Position numbers and translations under genes: made by a program. 64,000 bases of DNA, taken from positions 1 through 64,000 of the forward strand of contig JAUXRX010000018.1 in NCBI GenBank assembly GCA_030681645.1, written 5' to 3'. Shown piece by piece: positions 44,113 through 53,937 of the stretch. Within the stretch, counting starts at the first letter, position 1. Each line of letters opens with the position of its first letter. Source of the DNA: Archangium sp. (lineage in GTDB: Bacteria > Myxococcota > Myxococcia > Myxococcales > Myxococcaceae). A model generated the notes under the pieces. The model did not search any database. It worked only from the letters and a program-made list of their open reading frames with translations, and was not told where the DNA came from.

Positions 44113-44241
44113 CAAACCTTGACCGCCCATCAGTTCCATTCACGGTTCTGTCTGCAGGACCTGCGGGCAGAACGCAAGATCTGCGTCACAGAACAGATGA
44201 GAAGATCCAACGCGAGCAAAAGAACAGGGGAGGCGAAGGGT

Positions 44242-47200
44242 ATGCGCCTTGCTAAGTGCCCGGACGTGCATTCAATCAGATCGGCGATCGTGGGGCTGTG
44301 CCTTGTCCTTTTCGGTTGCCAGGGTCCGGCAGGGGAGAACGGAAGTTCCTGCTCCACCAAAGACAACGGCGATGGGACCGTGACGATTTCCTGTACCGAC
44401 GGCACCAACGTCACGCTCAGCGGCCGCGATGGCACCAACGGCGTCAACGGCACCAACGGTGACGCGGGCACGTCGTGCTCCATCACCACCAAGGGCGACG
44501 GCGGTCGCATCGTCAGCTGCACCGACGGCACCATGGCCGACATCCCCAGCGGCACGGCGTGCACCGTCGCGGCGGTGGACGGTGGGCGGCTGATCACCTG
44601 CAACGACGGCACGACCATCGCCGTGAGCAACGGGACGAACGGCGTCAATGGGCAGAGCTCGCTGACCCGATGGGACAACCTGCCTGGCGTGGTGATCGCC
44701 GTCACCGGCGTCGCTGGCGGCACGGGCCCCGGCGGCAACCTGCAGGCGGGCGACACTGCACGGGTCACCTTCACCGCCCGGCGCAAGAATGGCGCGCGCA
44801 TCGCGCTGACCGAGCTCAGCTCCGGCGCCATCTACCTCTCGGGGCCCACCTCGAACTACCAGCGCGTCATCGCCTCTCAGTCCGATCTGCTGACCCGCTC
44901 GGTGGACAACGGTGACGGCACCTTCACCTACACCTTTGCCTCGGCGATTCCGGCGAACTTCCTGGCGCCGCTCAACGACTCGCCCTTCTTCGACGCCGGC
45001 TCGGGCGAGCTCGCGGGCCAGCCGCTCACCGACGGGACCTACACGGTCGCGATTCAGGCGTACCAGAACTTCACCATCGACGGCGTCACCTACCGGGACA
45101 CCGGCAACGAGACCTTCGACTTCCTCTTCGGCGGGGCCACCGCGCTGGTGAAGCGGGAAGTGGTGGGCGCCGCCAACTGCGAGCAGTGCCACACCCAGCT
45201 GCGCGCTCACGGCGGCTCGCGCAACGACCTGGGTGTCTGCCTCACCTGCCACACGGCGGGCTCCGAAGACCGCAACGTCGCGACCGTCGAGGGCGGCACG
45301 CCGGGCGTCAGCATCGACTTCAGCGTGATGGTGCACAAGATTCACAACGCGGCGCACCTGCCTTCCGTCGTGGGGGTCGGCGTCACCGCCACCGGCACGC
45401 CCGACTACGCGACCGCGCCGAAGCCGTACAAGATCGTCGGGTACAACAACTCGGTGATCGACTTCTCCGAGGTCGCCTTCCCGGTCTTCCCCTCGGTCTA
45501 CGCGGCGTTCCTCTACAACACGGCCGGCACCACCTACACGGGCGTGGCGGGCAACGGCTTCATGCCCCGCGACACGGGCTGGTCCGCGCTGACGCCTGCC
45601 GCGAAGTTCAAGAACGACAAGGTGCGCACCGGCGCGGTGGCCTGCACCAAGTGCCACGGCGTGCCCAACAACCTCGACGGCGGCGTGGCCCCTGCGCAGG
45701 GGAACAACTTCGAGACGAACATCAGCCGCAAGGCCTGCGGCTCCTGCCACGACCAGATCGACTTCTCGGCCCCGGGCAACACCGGCGGCCACGGCCAGAT
45801 GCTCAACGACGCCAACTGCAGCCTGTGCCACGGGCCGGGCGGCCTGGCGCCGGTGCGCGCGGCGCACCTCCACCCGTACGAGAACCCGGCCTTCAACACC
45901 GGGGTGAACGTGAACCTGTCAGGCCTGACGGCGGGCAGCGGCGCGGGCGGGAACTTCGTGGCCGGCGACCCCTTCGAGGTGACCTTCTCGGTCGTCAACG
46001 ACGCCGACGCGGGCATTCCGGTCATGTCGCTGACGCGGCTGCAGATCATCGTGGTGGGGCCGACCACGAACCGGCAGATCATCCTGCCCAACACCAACCC
46101 CATCGACTTCGGCTTCCGCAAGTCGTCGCCCTTCACGGGCAACGGCACCATCACGGGCCTGAGCGTGGCGGCGGGTGCGGTGGCGCAGACCATCGGCGTC
46201 GTCTTCACCAGCGCGACCACGTTCGACGTGCGCGGCTCGGTGTCTGCGCCGCTGACCGGCCAGGCCGTGGGCGGCGCGGTCACCTACAACGGCGTGACCT
46301 TCACCGTCACCGCGGGCACCACCGCCTTCGCGACGGACGACCGCTGGTACCTCGAGGTGCTGCCCCCCGCGGCGAGCTACACGCTCAAGGTGCCGGTCGA
46401 CTTCAGCTTCGAGCGCGTAGGCGCATCGACGGGCGGCGCCGACGTCTTCACCGTGGGCAACCTCCCGCTGTACTGGGGTCGCCAGGTGGTGATGGAGCGC
46501 ACGGCGCTGGTCGGCGCCGCGGGCGCGCTGGGCGCGGCCTCGGCCACCCTGCAGCGCTTCGTGGTGCTCGACGCGGCCGCCAACGCGGGGCTCGCCGTCG
46601 GTGACCGGGTGGGCCTCGACCTCGGAACGGCCAGCGAGGAGTACGCCCAGCTGGGGCGCATTCAGACCACCGACGATCTCACCGGCGTCGACCTGGGCGC
46701 TGCCGATCGCCTCTGGTTCACCACGCCGCTGCGGTACGCGCACGCGCAGGGCAGCGCGCTGCAGGAAGTGACGCTGAGCAACCGGCGCGAGGGCACGGCC
46801 TACACCGTGTCGAACGCCGCCGCGGGGCAGATCACCGCCGTGGCGGGGGCCTTCACCGCGGGCAACCCGGTGGTGGTGAACTACCGCAGCGACGGCCGCT
46901 TCGGCTGGAAGCGCTCACCTTCGGACACGGTGCAGAACCTCTTCCCTGCGCCCATCGCCGATTCCGACGAGGTCGACGCATCGTGGGGCGACTGGAAGGG
47001 CCTCCCGCTGCTCGACGGCACGTACACGGTCGGCATCTGGGCCAACAAGGACTTCACCATCACCCCTGCGGGCGCGCTCACCGCGACCCAGTCGTGGGAC
47101 GTGTGGACCAACGACAACACCACGTACCGGATGATGGCGAAGCCGGCGACGAAGGACTTCCTCTTCGGCGCGGCCACCACCATTCAGAAGCGCGCGGTCA

Positions 47201-47748
47201 TCTCGTCGGGCGCCAACTGCAACGTCTGCCACACCGACCTGGCGGCGCACGGGTTCGGCCGGCGTGGCCTCGAGACCTGCCTGCTCTGTCACAACGCGCC
47301 GGGCCTCGAAGACGGCCCCAAGTACACGTACGCGGCGTGGTACGTGCGGCCCACCCCCGGGGTGACGATGGACTTCCGCCAGCTCGCGCACCGCGTGCAC
47401 GCGGGCAAGGAACTGACCCAGCCCTACGAGGTGAACGGCGTGTTCCTCGGCGTGCCTTATTCCGTCACCTACGACACCGTCGGCTTCCCGTCGTTCGTCG
47501 GGGGCGTGTCTGAGTGCACCAAGTGCCACGGCCCGGGCAACACCGCGTGGCAGGAGCCCCAGACGCAGGTTCACCCGCTCGCGTCCGCGCCGAAGCGCAA
47601 CTGGGCCGAGGTCTGCAGCTCGTGCCACGACTCGAAGGCCGCCGAGGTGCACTTCTTCGTGCAGACCAACAACGGCGCAGAGTCCTGCGCGGTGTGCCAC
47701 GGCAAGGGCAAAGAGAACTCAGTCGAGCTGGTGCACAAGGTCCGCTGA
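44242..47748 (+). CDS. OmcA/MtrC-family decaheme c-type cytochrome lipoprotein 2
   Basis: 1168 residues. The signal ends VLFGC, giving a lipidated Cys, followed by QGPAGENG and a short GTNG repeat region. Ten CxxCH motifs: CEQCH, CLTCH, CTKCH, CGSCH, CSLCH, then after about 440 residues of beta-rich sequence CNVCH, CLLCH, CTKCH, CSSCH and CAVCH. The long spacer between the two pentaheme groups makes it larger than protein 1. It is likely a second surface-exposed electron carrier. ATG 44242 follows a GGGGAGGCGAAGG ribosome site; earlier in-frame starts lack a signal peptide. Confidence 0.92.
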   Translation: MRLAKCPDVHSIRSAIVGLCLVLFGCQGPAGENGSSCSTKDNGDGTVTISCTDGTNVTLSGRDGTNGVNGTNGDAGTSCSITTKGDGGRIVSCTDGTMADIPSGTACTVAAVDGGRLITCNDGTTIAVSNGTNGVNGQSSLTRWDNLPGVVIAVTGVAGGTGPGGNLQAGDTARVTFTARRKNGARIALTELSSGAIYLSGPTSNYQRVIASQSDLLTRSVDNGDGTFTYTFASAIPANFLAPLNDSPFFDAGSGELAGQPLTDGTYTVAIQAYQNFTIDGVTYRDTGNETFDFLFGGATALVKREVVGAANCEQCHTQLRAHGGSRNDLGVCLTCHTAGSEDRNVATVEGGTPGVSIDFSVMVHKIHNAAHLPSVVGVGVTATGTPDYATAPKPYKIVGYNNSVIDFSEVAFPVFPSVYAAFLYNTAGTTYTGVAGNGFMPRDTGWSALTPAAKFKNDKVRTGAVACTKCHGVPNNLDGGVAPAQGNNFETNISRKACGSCHDQIDFSAPGNTGGHGQMLNDANCSLCHGPGGLAPVRAAHLHPYENPAFNTGVNVNLSGLTAGSGAGGNFVAGDPFEVTFSVVNDADAGIPVMSLTRLQIIVVGPTTNRQIILPNTNPIDFGFRKSSPFTGNGTITGLSVAAGAVAQTIGVVFTSATTFDVRGSVSAPLTGQAVGGAVTYNGVTFTVTAGTTAFATDDRWYLEVLPPAASYTLKVPVDFSFERVGASTGGADVFTVGNLPLYWGRQVVMERTALVGAAGALGAASATLQRFVVLDAAANAGLAVGDRVGLDLGTASEEYAQLGRIQTTDDLTGVDLGAADRLWFTTPLRYAHAQGSALQEVTLSNRREGTAYTVSNAAAGQITAVAGAFTAGNPVVVNYRSDGRFGWKRSPSDTVQNLFPAPIADSDEVDASWGDWKGLPLLDGTYTVGIWANKDFTITPAGALTATQSWDVWTNDNTTYRMMAKPATKDFLFGAATTIQKRAVISSGANCNVCHTDLAAHGFGRRGLETCLLCHNAPGLEDGPKYTYAAWYVRPTPGVTMDFRQLAHRVHAGKELTQPYEVNGVFLGVPYSVTYDTVGFPSFVGGVSECTKCHGPGNTAWQEPQTQVHPLASAPKRNWAEVCSSCHDSKAAEVHFFVQTNNGAESCAVCHGKGKENSVELVHKVR

Positions 47749-47791
47749 ACCGCAGTCGAACCACCACAACCATCACCCCAAGGAGAACCCC

Positions 47792-48136
47792 GTGAAACGT
47801 TTCGCCCTCGTCAATGTGTTGCTTGCTTGCGTCACCTTTTCCTTCTCGGCCCAGGCGGCCGACAAGAAGATCGAGCGCCTGTACGGCTCGAAGTGCGGTT
47901 CCTGCCACGGCAAGGACGGCAAGGCCCAGACCGAGAAGGGCAAGAAGATGGCGATGCGCGACCTCGCCTCGGAAGACTTCCAGAAGGTCAGCGACGCCGA
48001 CATGACCAAGGCCATCAACGACGGCCTCAAGAAGGAGAAGGACGGCGTGAAGCAGGAGATGGACGGCTACAAGGAAGAGATCAAGGCGCCCGAGGTCGAG
48101 GCGCTCGTGAAGTACATGCGCGAGTTCAAGAAGTAA
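47792..48136 (+). CDS. Small monoheme cytochrome c, copy 1
   Basis: 114 residues with a signal peptide ending AQAA. One heme motif, KCGSCHGKDGKA, is followed by KGKKMAMRDL, whose Met would be the sixth ligand. A short class-I-type cytochrome c expected to shuttle electrons in the periplasm. It is closely related to the monoheme protein at 56237-56587. AAGGAG precedes the ATG. Confidence 0.85.
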   Translation: MKRFALVNVLLACVTFSFSAQAADKKIERLYGSKCGSCHGKDGKAQTEKGKKMAMRDLASEDFQKVSDADMTKAINDGLKKEKDGVKQEMDGYKEEIKAPEVEALVKYMREFKK

Positions 48137-48202
48137 CCCCAGCCGCTCTTCCACGTTCGACTTCGAAGTGTTCGTTCCACCCGCGGAATTGGGTTCAAGG
48201 CC

Positions 48203-49450
48203 ATGAGAGGCAGTCAGAGAACAGTCCTGGCCCTGACCCTGACGGTGTCCGTCCACGCGCTCGCGGCCGACGTGAGCGTGTATTCGAACACCCTCGTGGG
48301 TGGACGGCCGGACGTCGTGGACGGCCAGGTCAAGACGGTCGTCCCGCTGTACCAACTGGTCGGGGTGCGGGCGAAGAACATCGAGCTGCGCGGCTTCGAC
48401 GATCTCGGAGTCGCGGTCGATGCGTGGGGCGGGCTCACCCTGCCCAACTCGCCCTCGGGCGTCGCCGCCGGTGACGTCAACCTCGCCTTCATCGAGGGCC
48501 GCGCGTTCAAGAAGCGGCTCAAGCTGCGCCTGGGCCGCCAGTTCGTGGTGGGCGGGGTGGCCCGCGCCATGTTCTTCGACGGGCTCTCGGCCGAGTACAA
48601 GAGCCAGATGGGGCTGGGGCTGAGCGCGTTCACCGGCATCCCGGTCGATCGCCGCTTTTCCAACTTCATCGCCGGTGACTTCGTGGTGGGCACGCGCGCG
48701 TTCTTCGCGCCGACGATGACCACCGAGGTCGGCGCGTCCTTCATCCACATGCTCCAGCGCGGCCAGATGTCGCGGCAGGACGCGGGCCTCGACGGCCGGT
48801 GGACGCCCATCCGCTCGCTCACCATCGCGGGCGCCTTCATCTGGAGCATCGCCGACATGCGCATGGCCGAGTTCGACATCGGCCCCCGCTGGATGCCGTC
48901 GGACAACTTCGAGGTCTCGGCCAACTACCGCCGCACCGCGCCCGATCTCTTCCTTCCCCGCAACTCGATCTTCACCGTGTTCGCCGACACCAGCCGCGAC
49001 GACGCGGGCGGCAGCGTGATGTGGCAGCCCAAGAAGTGGCTCAACCTCTTCGCCGACGCCCGGGTGCTGTGGCTCAACGGCCAGCCCGGCTTCGACGCCA
49101 GCGGGCGGGTGCAGCTGCGGCCCTTCCGTTCGCCCCTCACCACCCTCACCGCGCAGTACCGGCGCCTGCAGGTGCCCTCGTCGAACGGCTTCCACCAGGC
49201 CCGCCTCGCGGCGCGCCACGTGCTGCCCTCGGGCTTCGGGCTCGCGGTCGACCTCGAGACCTACGCGCTCGATCAGCCGGTGCGCGGGCAGACGCTCAGC
49301 TTCGCCATGTCGGCCACGGCCACGTACACCATCTCGAAGCAGTGGTTCATCGGCGCCACGCTGTTCGCCGCCACCACGCCGACCTTCGAGAGCCGCTATG
49401 AAGCGGTCGCCAAGCTCACCTGGCTCTTCCCCAACGAGGGTCACCTTTGA
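48203..49450 (+). CDS. Outer-membrane beta-barrel protein, possible cytochrome porin
   Basis: 415 residues with a signal peptide (VLALTLTVSVHALAA). The mature part is a run of alternating beta strands with aromatic ends (LRLGRQFVVGGVARAMFF, EVGASFIHMLQRGQM, ANYRRTAPDLFLP, TYTISKQWFIGATLFAAT), typical of an outer-membrane barrel. It contains no heme motif. Its stop overlaps the start of the 13-heme lipoprotein gene (TGATG). By position it could form the barrel of a porin-cytochrome conduit, as MtrB or PioB does elsewhere, but it is much shorter than MtrB and I see no direct homology. Confidence 0.75.
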   Translation: MRGSQRTVLALTLTVSVHALAADVSVYSNTLVGGRPDVVDGQVKTVVPLYQLVGVRAKNIELRGFDDLGVAVDAWGGLTLPNSPSGVAAGDVNLAFIEGRAFKKRLKLRLGRQFVVGGVARAMFFDGLSAEYKSQMGLGLSAFTGIPVDRRFSNFIAGDFVVGTRAFFAPTMTTEVGASFIHMLQRGQMSRQDAGLDGRWTPIRSLTIAGAFIWSIADMRMAEFDIGPRWMPSDNFEVSANYRRTAPDLFLPRNSIFTVFADTSRDDAGGSVMWQPKKWLNLFADARVLWLNGQPGFDASGRVQLRPFRSPLTTLTAQYRRLQVPSSNGFHQARLAARHVLPSGFGLAVDLETYALDQPVRGQTLSFAMSATATYTISKQWFIGATLFAATTPTFESRYEAVAKLTWLFPNEGHL

Positions 49451-50505
49451 TGAGCGCCGTCGGTCCTCACCGCCGTTGGGTCCCACTCGCGGGTGGCTTG
49501 CTGCTGACGGCCTGCGCCGGCTTCATGGGCGTGATGGTCTCGCAGCGCGACGCCATCAAGGTGCCGCACGCCCGTCACCTCGAGGCCGAGGTGGAGTGCG
49601 CGACCTGCCACGAGACGATCTTCGAATCGACCACGCTCGAAGAAGGCTCCTTCCCCAAGGAGAAGGTCTGCCTGGGCTGCCACAAGGACGAGAAGCAGGA
49701 CTGCGCCTTCTGCCACACCAAGCCCGACAAGCCGATGGCGCTGGCCGTGCGCGTGCGCGACCTCAAGATGAATCACGCCGAGCACATCGAGCGCGTGAAG
49801 GAAGACTGCACCGTCTGCCACAAGACGCTGCCCAACCCGCTGCGCACCGAGGGCATGGCTCCCACGATGGAGAGCTGCTTCACCTGCCACAACCACAAGG
49901 AAGAGTACGAGGCGGGCAAGTGTGACGGGTGCCACAAGGACCTGACGAAGTACAAGCTGCAGCCCGTCGGCGACTTCTCGCACCGCGGCGACTGGACGGA
50001 GAACCACAAGCTCGAGGCGCGTTCCGCCGGGGCTACCTGCGCCACCTGCCACGAGCAGACGTTCTGCAGCGAGTGCCACGCGAAGACGGTGGCCGCGAAG
50101 CCCGAGTTCCTGATGCCCGAGCGGGTCGAGAAGAACTTCATCCACCGCAACGACTTCGTCAGCCGGCACATGGTGGAAGCCCGCGCCGACGAAGCGAGCT
50201 GCCAGCGCTGCCACGGCATGAACTTCTGCCAGAGCTGCCACGCGAAGAACAACCTCAACCCCCAGAGCGACAGCACGCTCGACCCGCACCCGGCTGGCTT
50301 CGGTGACGGGCTCGCGCACGGGCCGGCCGCGCGCCGCGACATCGTCAGCTGCGCCGCGTGCCACGATCAGGGCGCCGCTTCGAACTGCGTCAACTGCCAC
50401 AAGGTCGGCGGCGTCGCAGGAAACCCCCACCCTCCAGGTTGGACGGTGCGCCACAGCCAACAGGAGATCGGCCGCAATGCAATGTGCCAGGTCTGCCATC
50501 TGTAG
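49450..50505 (+). CDS. 13-heme c-type cytochrome lipoprotein
   Basis: 351 residues. LAGGLLLTAC gives a lipobox. Thirteen CxxCH motifs are packed at short distance: CATCH, CLGCH, CAFCH, CTVCH, CFTCH, CDGCH, CATCH, CSECH, CQRCH, CQSCH, CAACH, CVNCH and CQVCH, the last only one residue from the end. That is one heme per 27 residues, so the protein is essentially a heme wire. It is coupled to the barrel gene upstream and overlaps the next cytochrome gene by 29 bases, which suggests all three act as one complex. Confidence 0.92.
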   Translation: MSAVGPHRRWVPLAGGLLLTACAGFMGVMVSQRDAIKVPHARHLEAEVECATCHETIFESTTLEEGSFPKEKVCLGCHKDEKQDCAFCHTKPDKPMALAVRVRDLKMNHAEHIERVKEDCTVCHKTLPNPLRTEGMAPTMESCFTCHNHKEEYEAGKCDGCHKDLTKYKLQPVGDFSHRGDWTENHKLEARSAGATCATCHEQTFCSECHAKTVAAKPEFLMPERVEKNFIHRNDFVSRHMVEARADEASCQRCHGMNFCQSCHAKNNLNPQSDSTLDPHPAGFGDGLAHGPAARRDIVSCAACHDQGAASNCVNCHKVGGVAGNPHPPGWTVRHSQQEIGRNAMCQVCHL

Positions 50506-52117
50506 AGCGACGCTCGCCTGCGTGTTCGCGGCCGCGCTGGCTGGTTGCGGCGTGACGCGCCCGAGCGACTTCACGCAGATCTGCCCCTCGTACGAGGTGA
50601 AGATCCGCCCGCTGGTCGAGTCGCGCTGCGCCGAGTGCCACTCGCCCACCAACGCCGGGGGCGGGTACGTCGTGGGCGTGCACACCCTGACCGTGTCCCG
50701 CAGGGACGACGGCACCCCGCGCGTCGCGCCGGGTGACGCTGCGTCGCCTTTCCTCGCCGCCGCCCGCGGTGAGCTCGCCGGCCACGCCGCGCTCGACGCC
50801 GCCGAGGTGACGGTGCTGCAGAACTGGGTGGTGGGCTGCCGGGCCGCCCCGCAGGCCTACGAGTATCACCCGAAGGGGTGGGGCACCTCGACCGACTCCG
50901 AGCAGTTCCACGGGGTGGCGCTGCGCGAGAAGTTCTACCGCTTCACCGAGTGCCAGAAGTGCCACGGCGAGGATCTGCGCGGAGGCGCCTCGGGCGTCGA
51001 CTGCAACAGCTGCCACGTGAAGGGCCCGCTCGAGTGCAACACCTGCCACGGCGACGCCGATTCCGCCGCGCCGCCCCGCGATCTGAAGGGCGTCCGCGCC
51101 ACCACCAGCCTGGGCGTGGGCGCACACCGCGCGCACGTCACTGACGGCCCGGCGCACAAGGCCTACGGCTGCAAGAGCTGCCACCTCGACGTGAAGAGCC
51201 CCGAAGACGAAGGCCACTACCGCCGCCGCGGCGTGTTCCTCACCGGCCCGGCCGAGGTGCTGCTCGCCTCGGGCCCCGGCGGCACGGCGCAGTGGAATCG
51301 CACCACCGCCACCTGCACCAACTCCGCCTGCCACGCGCCGTCGGTGAACGACGTGGCGCCCTCGAAGAAGGACCCGGTGTGGACGCGCGTGGGCGTGGGC
51401 GACATCGGCTGCGGCAGCTGCCACGGCGCGCCGCCTTCCACGCACGCCGACAACCGCTGTGAGCTGTGCCACGGCGCCAGCTACGTCGACGGCGGCGTCG
51501 ACTTCGCGCTGCACCTCAACGGCCAGGTCGACCTGCGCAACGGCGGCATGCGCTGCGACTCGTGCCACGCCGGCCCCGACAGCCCCACCTTCGTCGACCT
51601 GCGCGGCAGCTCCACCACCACGGTCCGGACGGTGGGCGCGCACGAGGCGCACCTGCGTGGCTCGCGGCTGCGTGGCCCGCTCACCTGCAACGAGTGCCAC
51701 CTGGTGCCCGCCACGCTCGCCGCGGCCGGTCACCTCGATTCCAGCGCGCCGGCCGAGGTCTTCCCGGTCGACACCGGCGGCCTCGCGTGGGCGTTCAACG
51801 CCATGCCCGTCTACGACGCGTCGAACGCGACCTGCACCAGCTACTGCCACGGCAGCGGCGACTTCGGTCACCCCGACACGGCGCCCGGCCTCAACCGCAG
51901 TCCCTCGTGGACGGGGTCCACCGCGCAGGCGGCGTGCGGCACCTGCCACGGGCTGCCCCCGGTCGACGGCACCTACGGCCACTCGCTGGCCGCCACCACC
52001 CCCTGCCAGACCTGCCACGGCGGCACGGTCTCAGCGGACGGCGGCATCGTCTTCAGCACGCAGCCCGATGGCGGGCTCACGTCGAAGCACATCGACGGGA
52101 AGATTACGGGTCCATGA
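50477..52117 (+). CDS. Multiheme cytochrome lipoprotein with CxxCH, CX3CH and CX4CH motifs
   Basis: 546 residues. ATG 50477 lies inside the end of the previous gene; the signal is LACVFAAALAGC. Eleven CxxCH motifs (CAECH, CQKCH, CNSCH, CNTCH, CKSCH, CGSCH, CELCH, CDSCH, CNECH, CGTCH, CQTCH) occur together with CTNSACH (CX4CH) and CTSYCH (CX3CH), so up to thirteen hemes. The mixed C-x4-CH and C-x2-CH pattern is known from Geobacter-type cytochromes. The N-terminal CAECHSPTNAGGGYVVG module resembles the c-type heme module found at the start of many lipoproteins. It likely works with the 13-heme protein and the barrel. Confidence 0.85.
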   Translation: MQCARSAICRATLACVFAAALAGCGVTRPSDFTQICPSYEVKIRPLVESRCAECHSPTNAGGGYVVGVHTLTVSRRDDGTPRVAPGDAASPFLAAARGELAGHAALDAAEVTVLQNWVVGCRAAPQAYEYHPKGWGTSTDSEQFHGVALREKFYRFTECQKCHGEDLRGGASGVDCNSCHVKGPLECNTCHGDADSAAPPRDLKGVRATTSLGVGAHRAHVTDGPAHKAYGCKSCHLDVKSPEDEGHYRRRGVFLTGPAEVLLASGPGGTAQWNRTTATCTNSACHAPSVNDVAPSKKDPVWTRVGVGDIGCGSCHGAPPSTHADNRCELCHGASYVDGGVDFALHLNGQVDLRNGGMRCDSCHAGPDSPTFVDLRGSSTTTVRTVGAHEAHLRGSRLRGPLTCNECHLVPATLAAAGHLDSSAPAEVFPVDTGGLAWAFNAMPVYDASNATCTSYCHGSGDFGHPDTAPGLNRSPSWTGSTAQAACGTCHGLPPVDGTYGHSLAATTPCQTCHGGTVSADGGIVFSTQPDGGLTSKHIDGKITGP

Positions 52118-52118
52118 A

Positions 52119-52973
52119 ATGAGCGAAGGAGCAGCCGACACCACGCTGCTCCTGACCCGGCTCGAACCTGCGCGCATGTTCCCCACGCGGCGCGACGGCA
52201 CCATGCGCAAGCGGGTGGCCTTCGGCACCGACCGGGTGGCGCAGCTCAACCCGCTGCTCTCCTTCGTCGAAGACTGGATGAAGGCGCCCGGCGGCTACGT
52301 CGAGCACATGCACAAGGGCTTCGAGACGGTGACGCTGGTGCTCGACGGCCAGGTGTCGTGCACCGACGCCCACGGGCCGCGCGAGCTGCTCGGCGCCGGC
52401 GACGTGCACTGGGTGGCGACCGGCCGCGGCGTGATGCACGCCGAGGTGGCCGAGGGCGAGGGCGAAGCCCACATGATCCAGCTGTGGCTCAACCTGCCCG
52501 CGCAGCAGAAGCAGGCCGAGCCGCGCTCGACGGTGATCCGCGCAGAGGCCGTCCCGCTCGTCGACGCGCCGGGAGCGATCGTCCGGGTGATCGCCGGTGA
52601 GTTCGGGGGCGTGCCGGGCGCAGCGCACGCCGCATCGGGCGCGCGGGTGCTCGACGTTCACCTCGAGGCCGGCGCGAACCTGTCGCTGCCCATCGCGTCG
52701 GGTCAGCTCGGCATCGCCTACGTGGCCAAAGGCGAGCTCACCATCGGCGAGCACCTCGCGCGCGCCGGCGACGTGGTGCACTTCTCCAGCAAGCTCAAGG
52801 ACGCGCTCCGCTTCGCGGCCGCGCAGACCGCTCACCTCGTGGTGGTCAACGCCTCGCCGATGCTCGAGCCGGTGGTCGTCAACGGGCCGTTCGTGATGAA
52901 CACCGCGGCGCAAATTCAGCAGGCCTACGCCGAGTACCGGGCAGGCACGTTCGCAGCCCCAGCGCACCCGTAG
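52119..52973 (+). CDS. Pirin-family protein
   Basis: 284 residues, starting one base after the cytochrome stop. The pirin cupin is clear: VEHMHKGFETVTLVLDGQVS holds the two His of the first metal site, and DVHWVATGRGVMHAEV holds the third His and the Glu. The C-terminal cupin is degenerate, as usual. Pirins bind Fe and act as redox-linked regulators or quercetinase-like enzymes. Its position at the end of the cytochrome run suggests a link to redox state, but no direct function can be read. Confidence 0.85.
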   Translation: MSEGAADTTLLLTRLEPARMFPTRRDGTMRKRVAFGTDRVAQLNPLLSFVEDWMKAPGGYVEHMHKGFETVTLVLDGQVSCTDAHGPRELLGAGDVHWVATGRGVMHAEVAEGEGEAHMIQLWLNLPAQQKQAEPRSTVIRAEAVPLVDAPGAIVRVIAGEFGGVPGAAHAASGARVLDVHLEAGANLSLPIASGQLGIAYVAKGELTIGEHLARAGDVVHFSSKLKDALRFAAAQTAHLVVVNASPMLEPVVVNGPFVMNTAAQIQQAYAEYRAGTFAAPAHP

Positions 52974-53145
52974 GACAATCAGAAGCATGACTGATGGCGA
53001 TGGTCGCGGATGCGCGTGTAGGTTATTCACCTACGCTTATGTGGAGTCAAGTTTGAATCAGTAGAATAGATAGTGTCTTTGCAGCTCTTGATGGCGGGTG
53101 CGCAGGCAGTGCGGCGGAACCGAAGCGAGCCCGGAAAGAGGACCC
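52974..53145. promoter_or_regulatory. AT-rich intergenic region before the quinone-module operon
   Basis: 172 bases without a gene and locally AT-rich (GAATCAGTAGAATAGATAGT). It holds an imperfect inverted repeat, GTAGGT-TATTC-ACCTAC (53020-53036). It likely carries the promoter of the tetraheme/Fe-S/NrfD operon. A clear -35/-10 pair was not identified. Confidence 0.45.
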
Positions 53146-53937
53146 ATGGCCGACGACACGAAACCAGACGTGGGCAGCGAGGGTGACGCCGAACATCTTG
53201 CGCTCTCGAAGACGGGCGCCCTGGCGCCGCTGCTGCTGCTCGCGGGCATCACGCTGTTTGCGGTGCTGGGCTTCATCGAGAACCAGCCGCCGTATCTCCC
53301 CGTCGAAGGGGTGCTCGCCGCGGTGCCGCACTCGCCGTCGGAGTTCCCCGCCATCTTCGACAAGGACGACTCGTTGCTCGGCCTGGATGGTGGCGTCACC
53401 GACGGCGGCATGGTGGCCGTCGCGGGCCCGCCCTTCAGCCGCAACATCTTCCCCTGCATGGACTGCCACGGTGAGGCAGACCTGCCGCCCAACCCGGTGC
53501 GGCGCGAGCTGGTCGACAAGCACGCCAACATCAAGCTCCTCAACCACGACGAGGAGCACCGCTGGTGCCTCGACTGCCACGACTTGAAGGACCGCGACTC
53601 GCTGCACCTCGCCGGCGGTGAGCTGGTGCCCTTCACCGAGTCGTACCGCCTCTGCGGCCAGTGCCACGGCCCCCAGTACAAGGACTGGAAGGTCGGCATT
53701 CACGGCAAGCGCACCGGCTACTGGAATGGTGCCAAGCGCTACCTGCTGTGCGTCAACTGCCACAACCCGCACAACCCGCACTTCGCGCCGATCAAGCCGC
53801 TGCCGCCGCCGGTGCGCCCCCACTTCCTGCGCGCGATCGATCGCCCCGAGGTGAAGCCGCCGGTGCTGCTGCCGGACGGTGGGATCGAGCCGGCCGCCGA
53901 GCCCGAGAAGAAGAAGGAGGAGTCCCATGGCAAGTAA
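53146..53937 (+). CDS. Membrane-anchored tetraheme cytochrome c of a quinone-linked complex
   Basis: 263 residues. One N-terminal span (LAPLLLLAGITLFAVLGFI) anchors a periplasmic domain with four CxxCH motifs: CMDCH, CLDCH, CGQCH and CVNCH. The tail is Pro- and Lys-rich. It is the first gene of an operon with a Fe-S protein and an NrfD-type subunit. In such complexes the multiheme subunit takes electrons from, or passes them to, the periplasmic cytochrome pool. Its stop overlaps the start of the Fe-S gene. Confidence 0.88.
   Translation: MADDTKPDVGSEGDAEHLALSKTGALAPLLLLAGITLFAVLGFIENQPPYLPVEGVLAAVPHSPSEFPAIFDKDDSLLGLDGGVTDGGMVAVAGPPFSRNIFPCMDCHGEADLPPNPVRRELVDKHANIKLLNHDEEHRWCLDCHDLKDRDSLHLAGGELVPFTESYRLCGQCHGPQYKDWKVGIHGKRTGYWNGAKRYLLCVNCHNPHNPHFAPIKPLPPPVRPHFLRAIDRPEVKPPVLLPDGGIEPAAEPEKKKEESHGK

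Noticed and set aside
47465..49486. Minus-strand frame of 673 residues opposite the cytochrome and barrel genes
   Set aside because: Antisense shadow. The plus-strand genes have signal peptides, heme motifs and ribosome sites.
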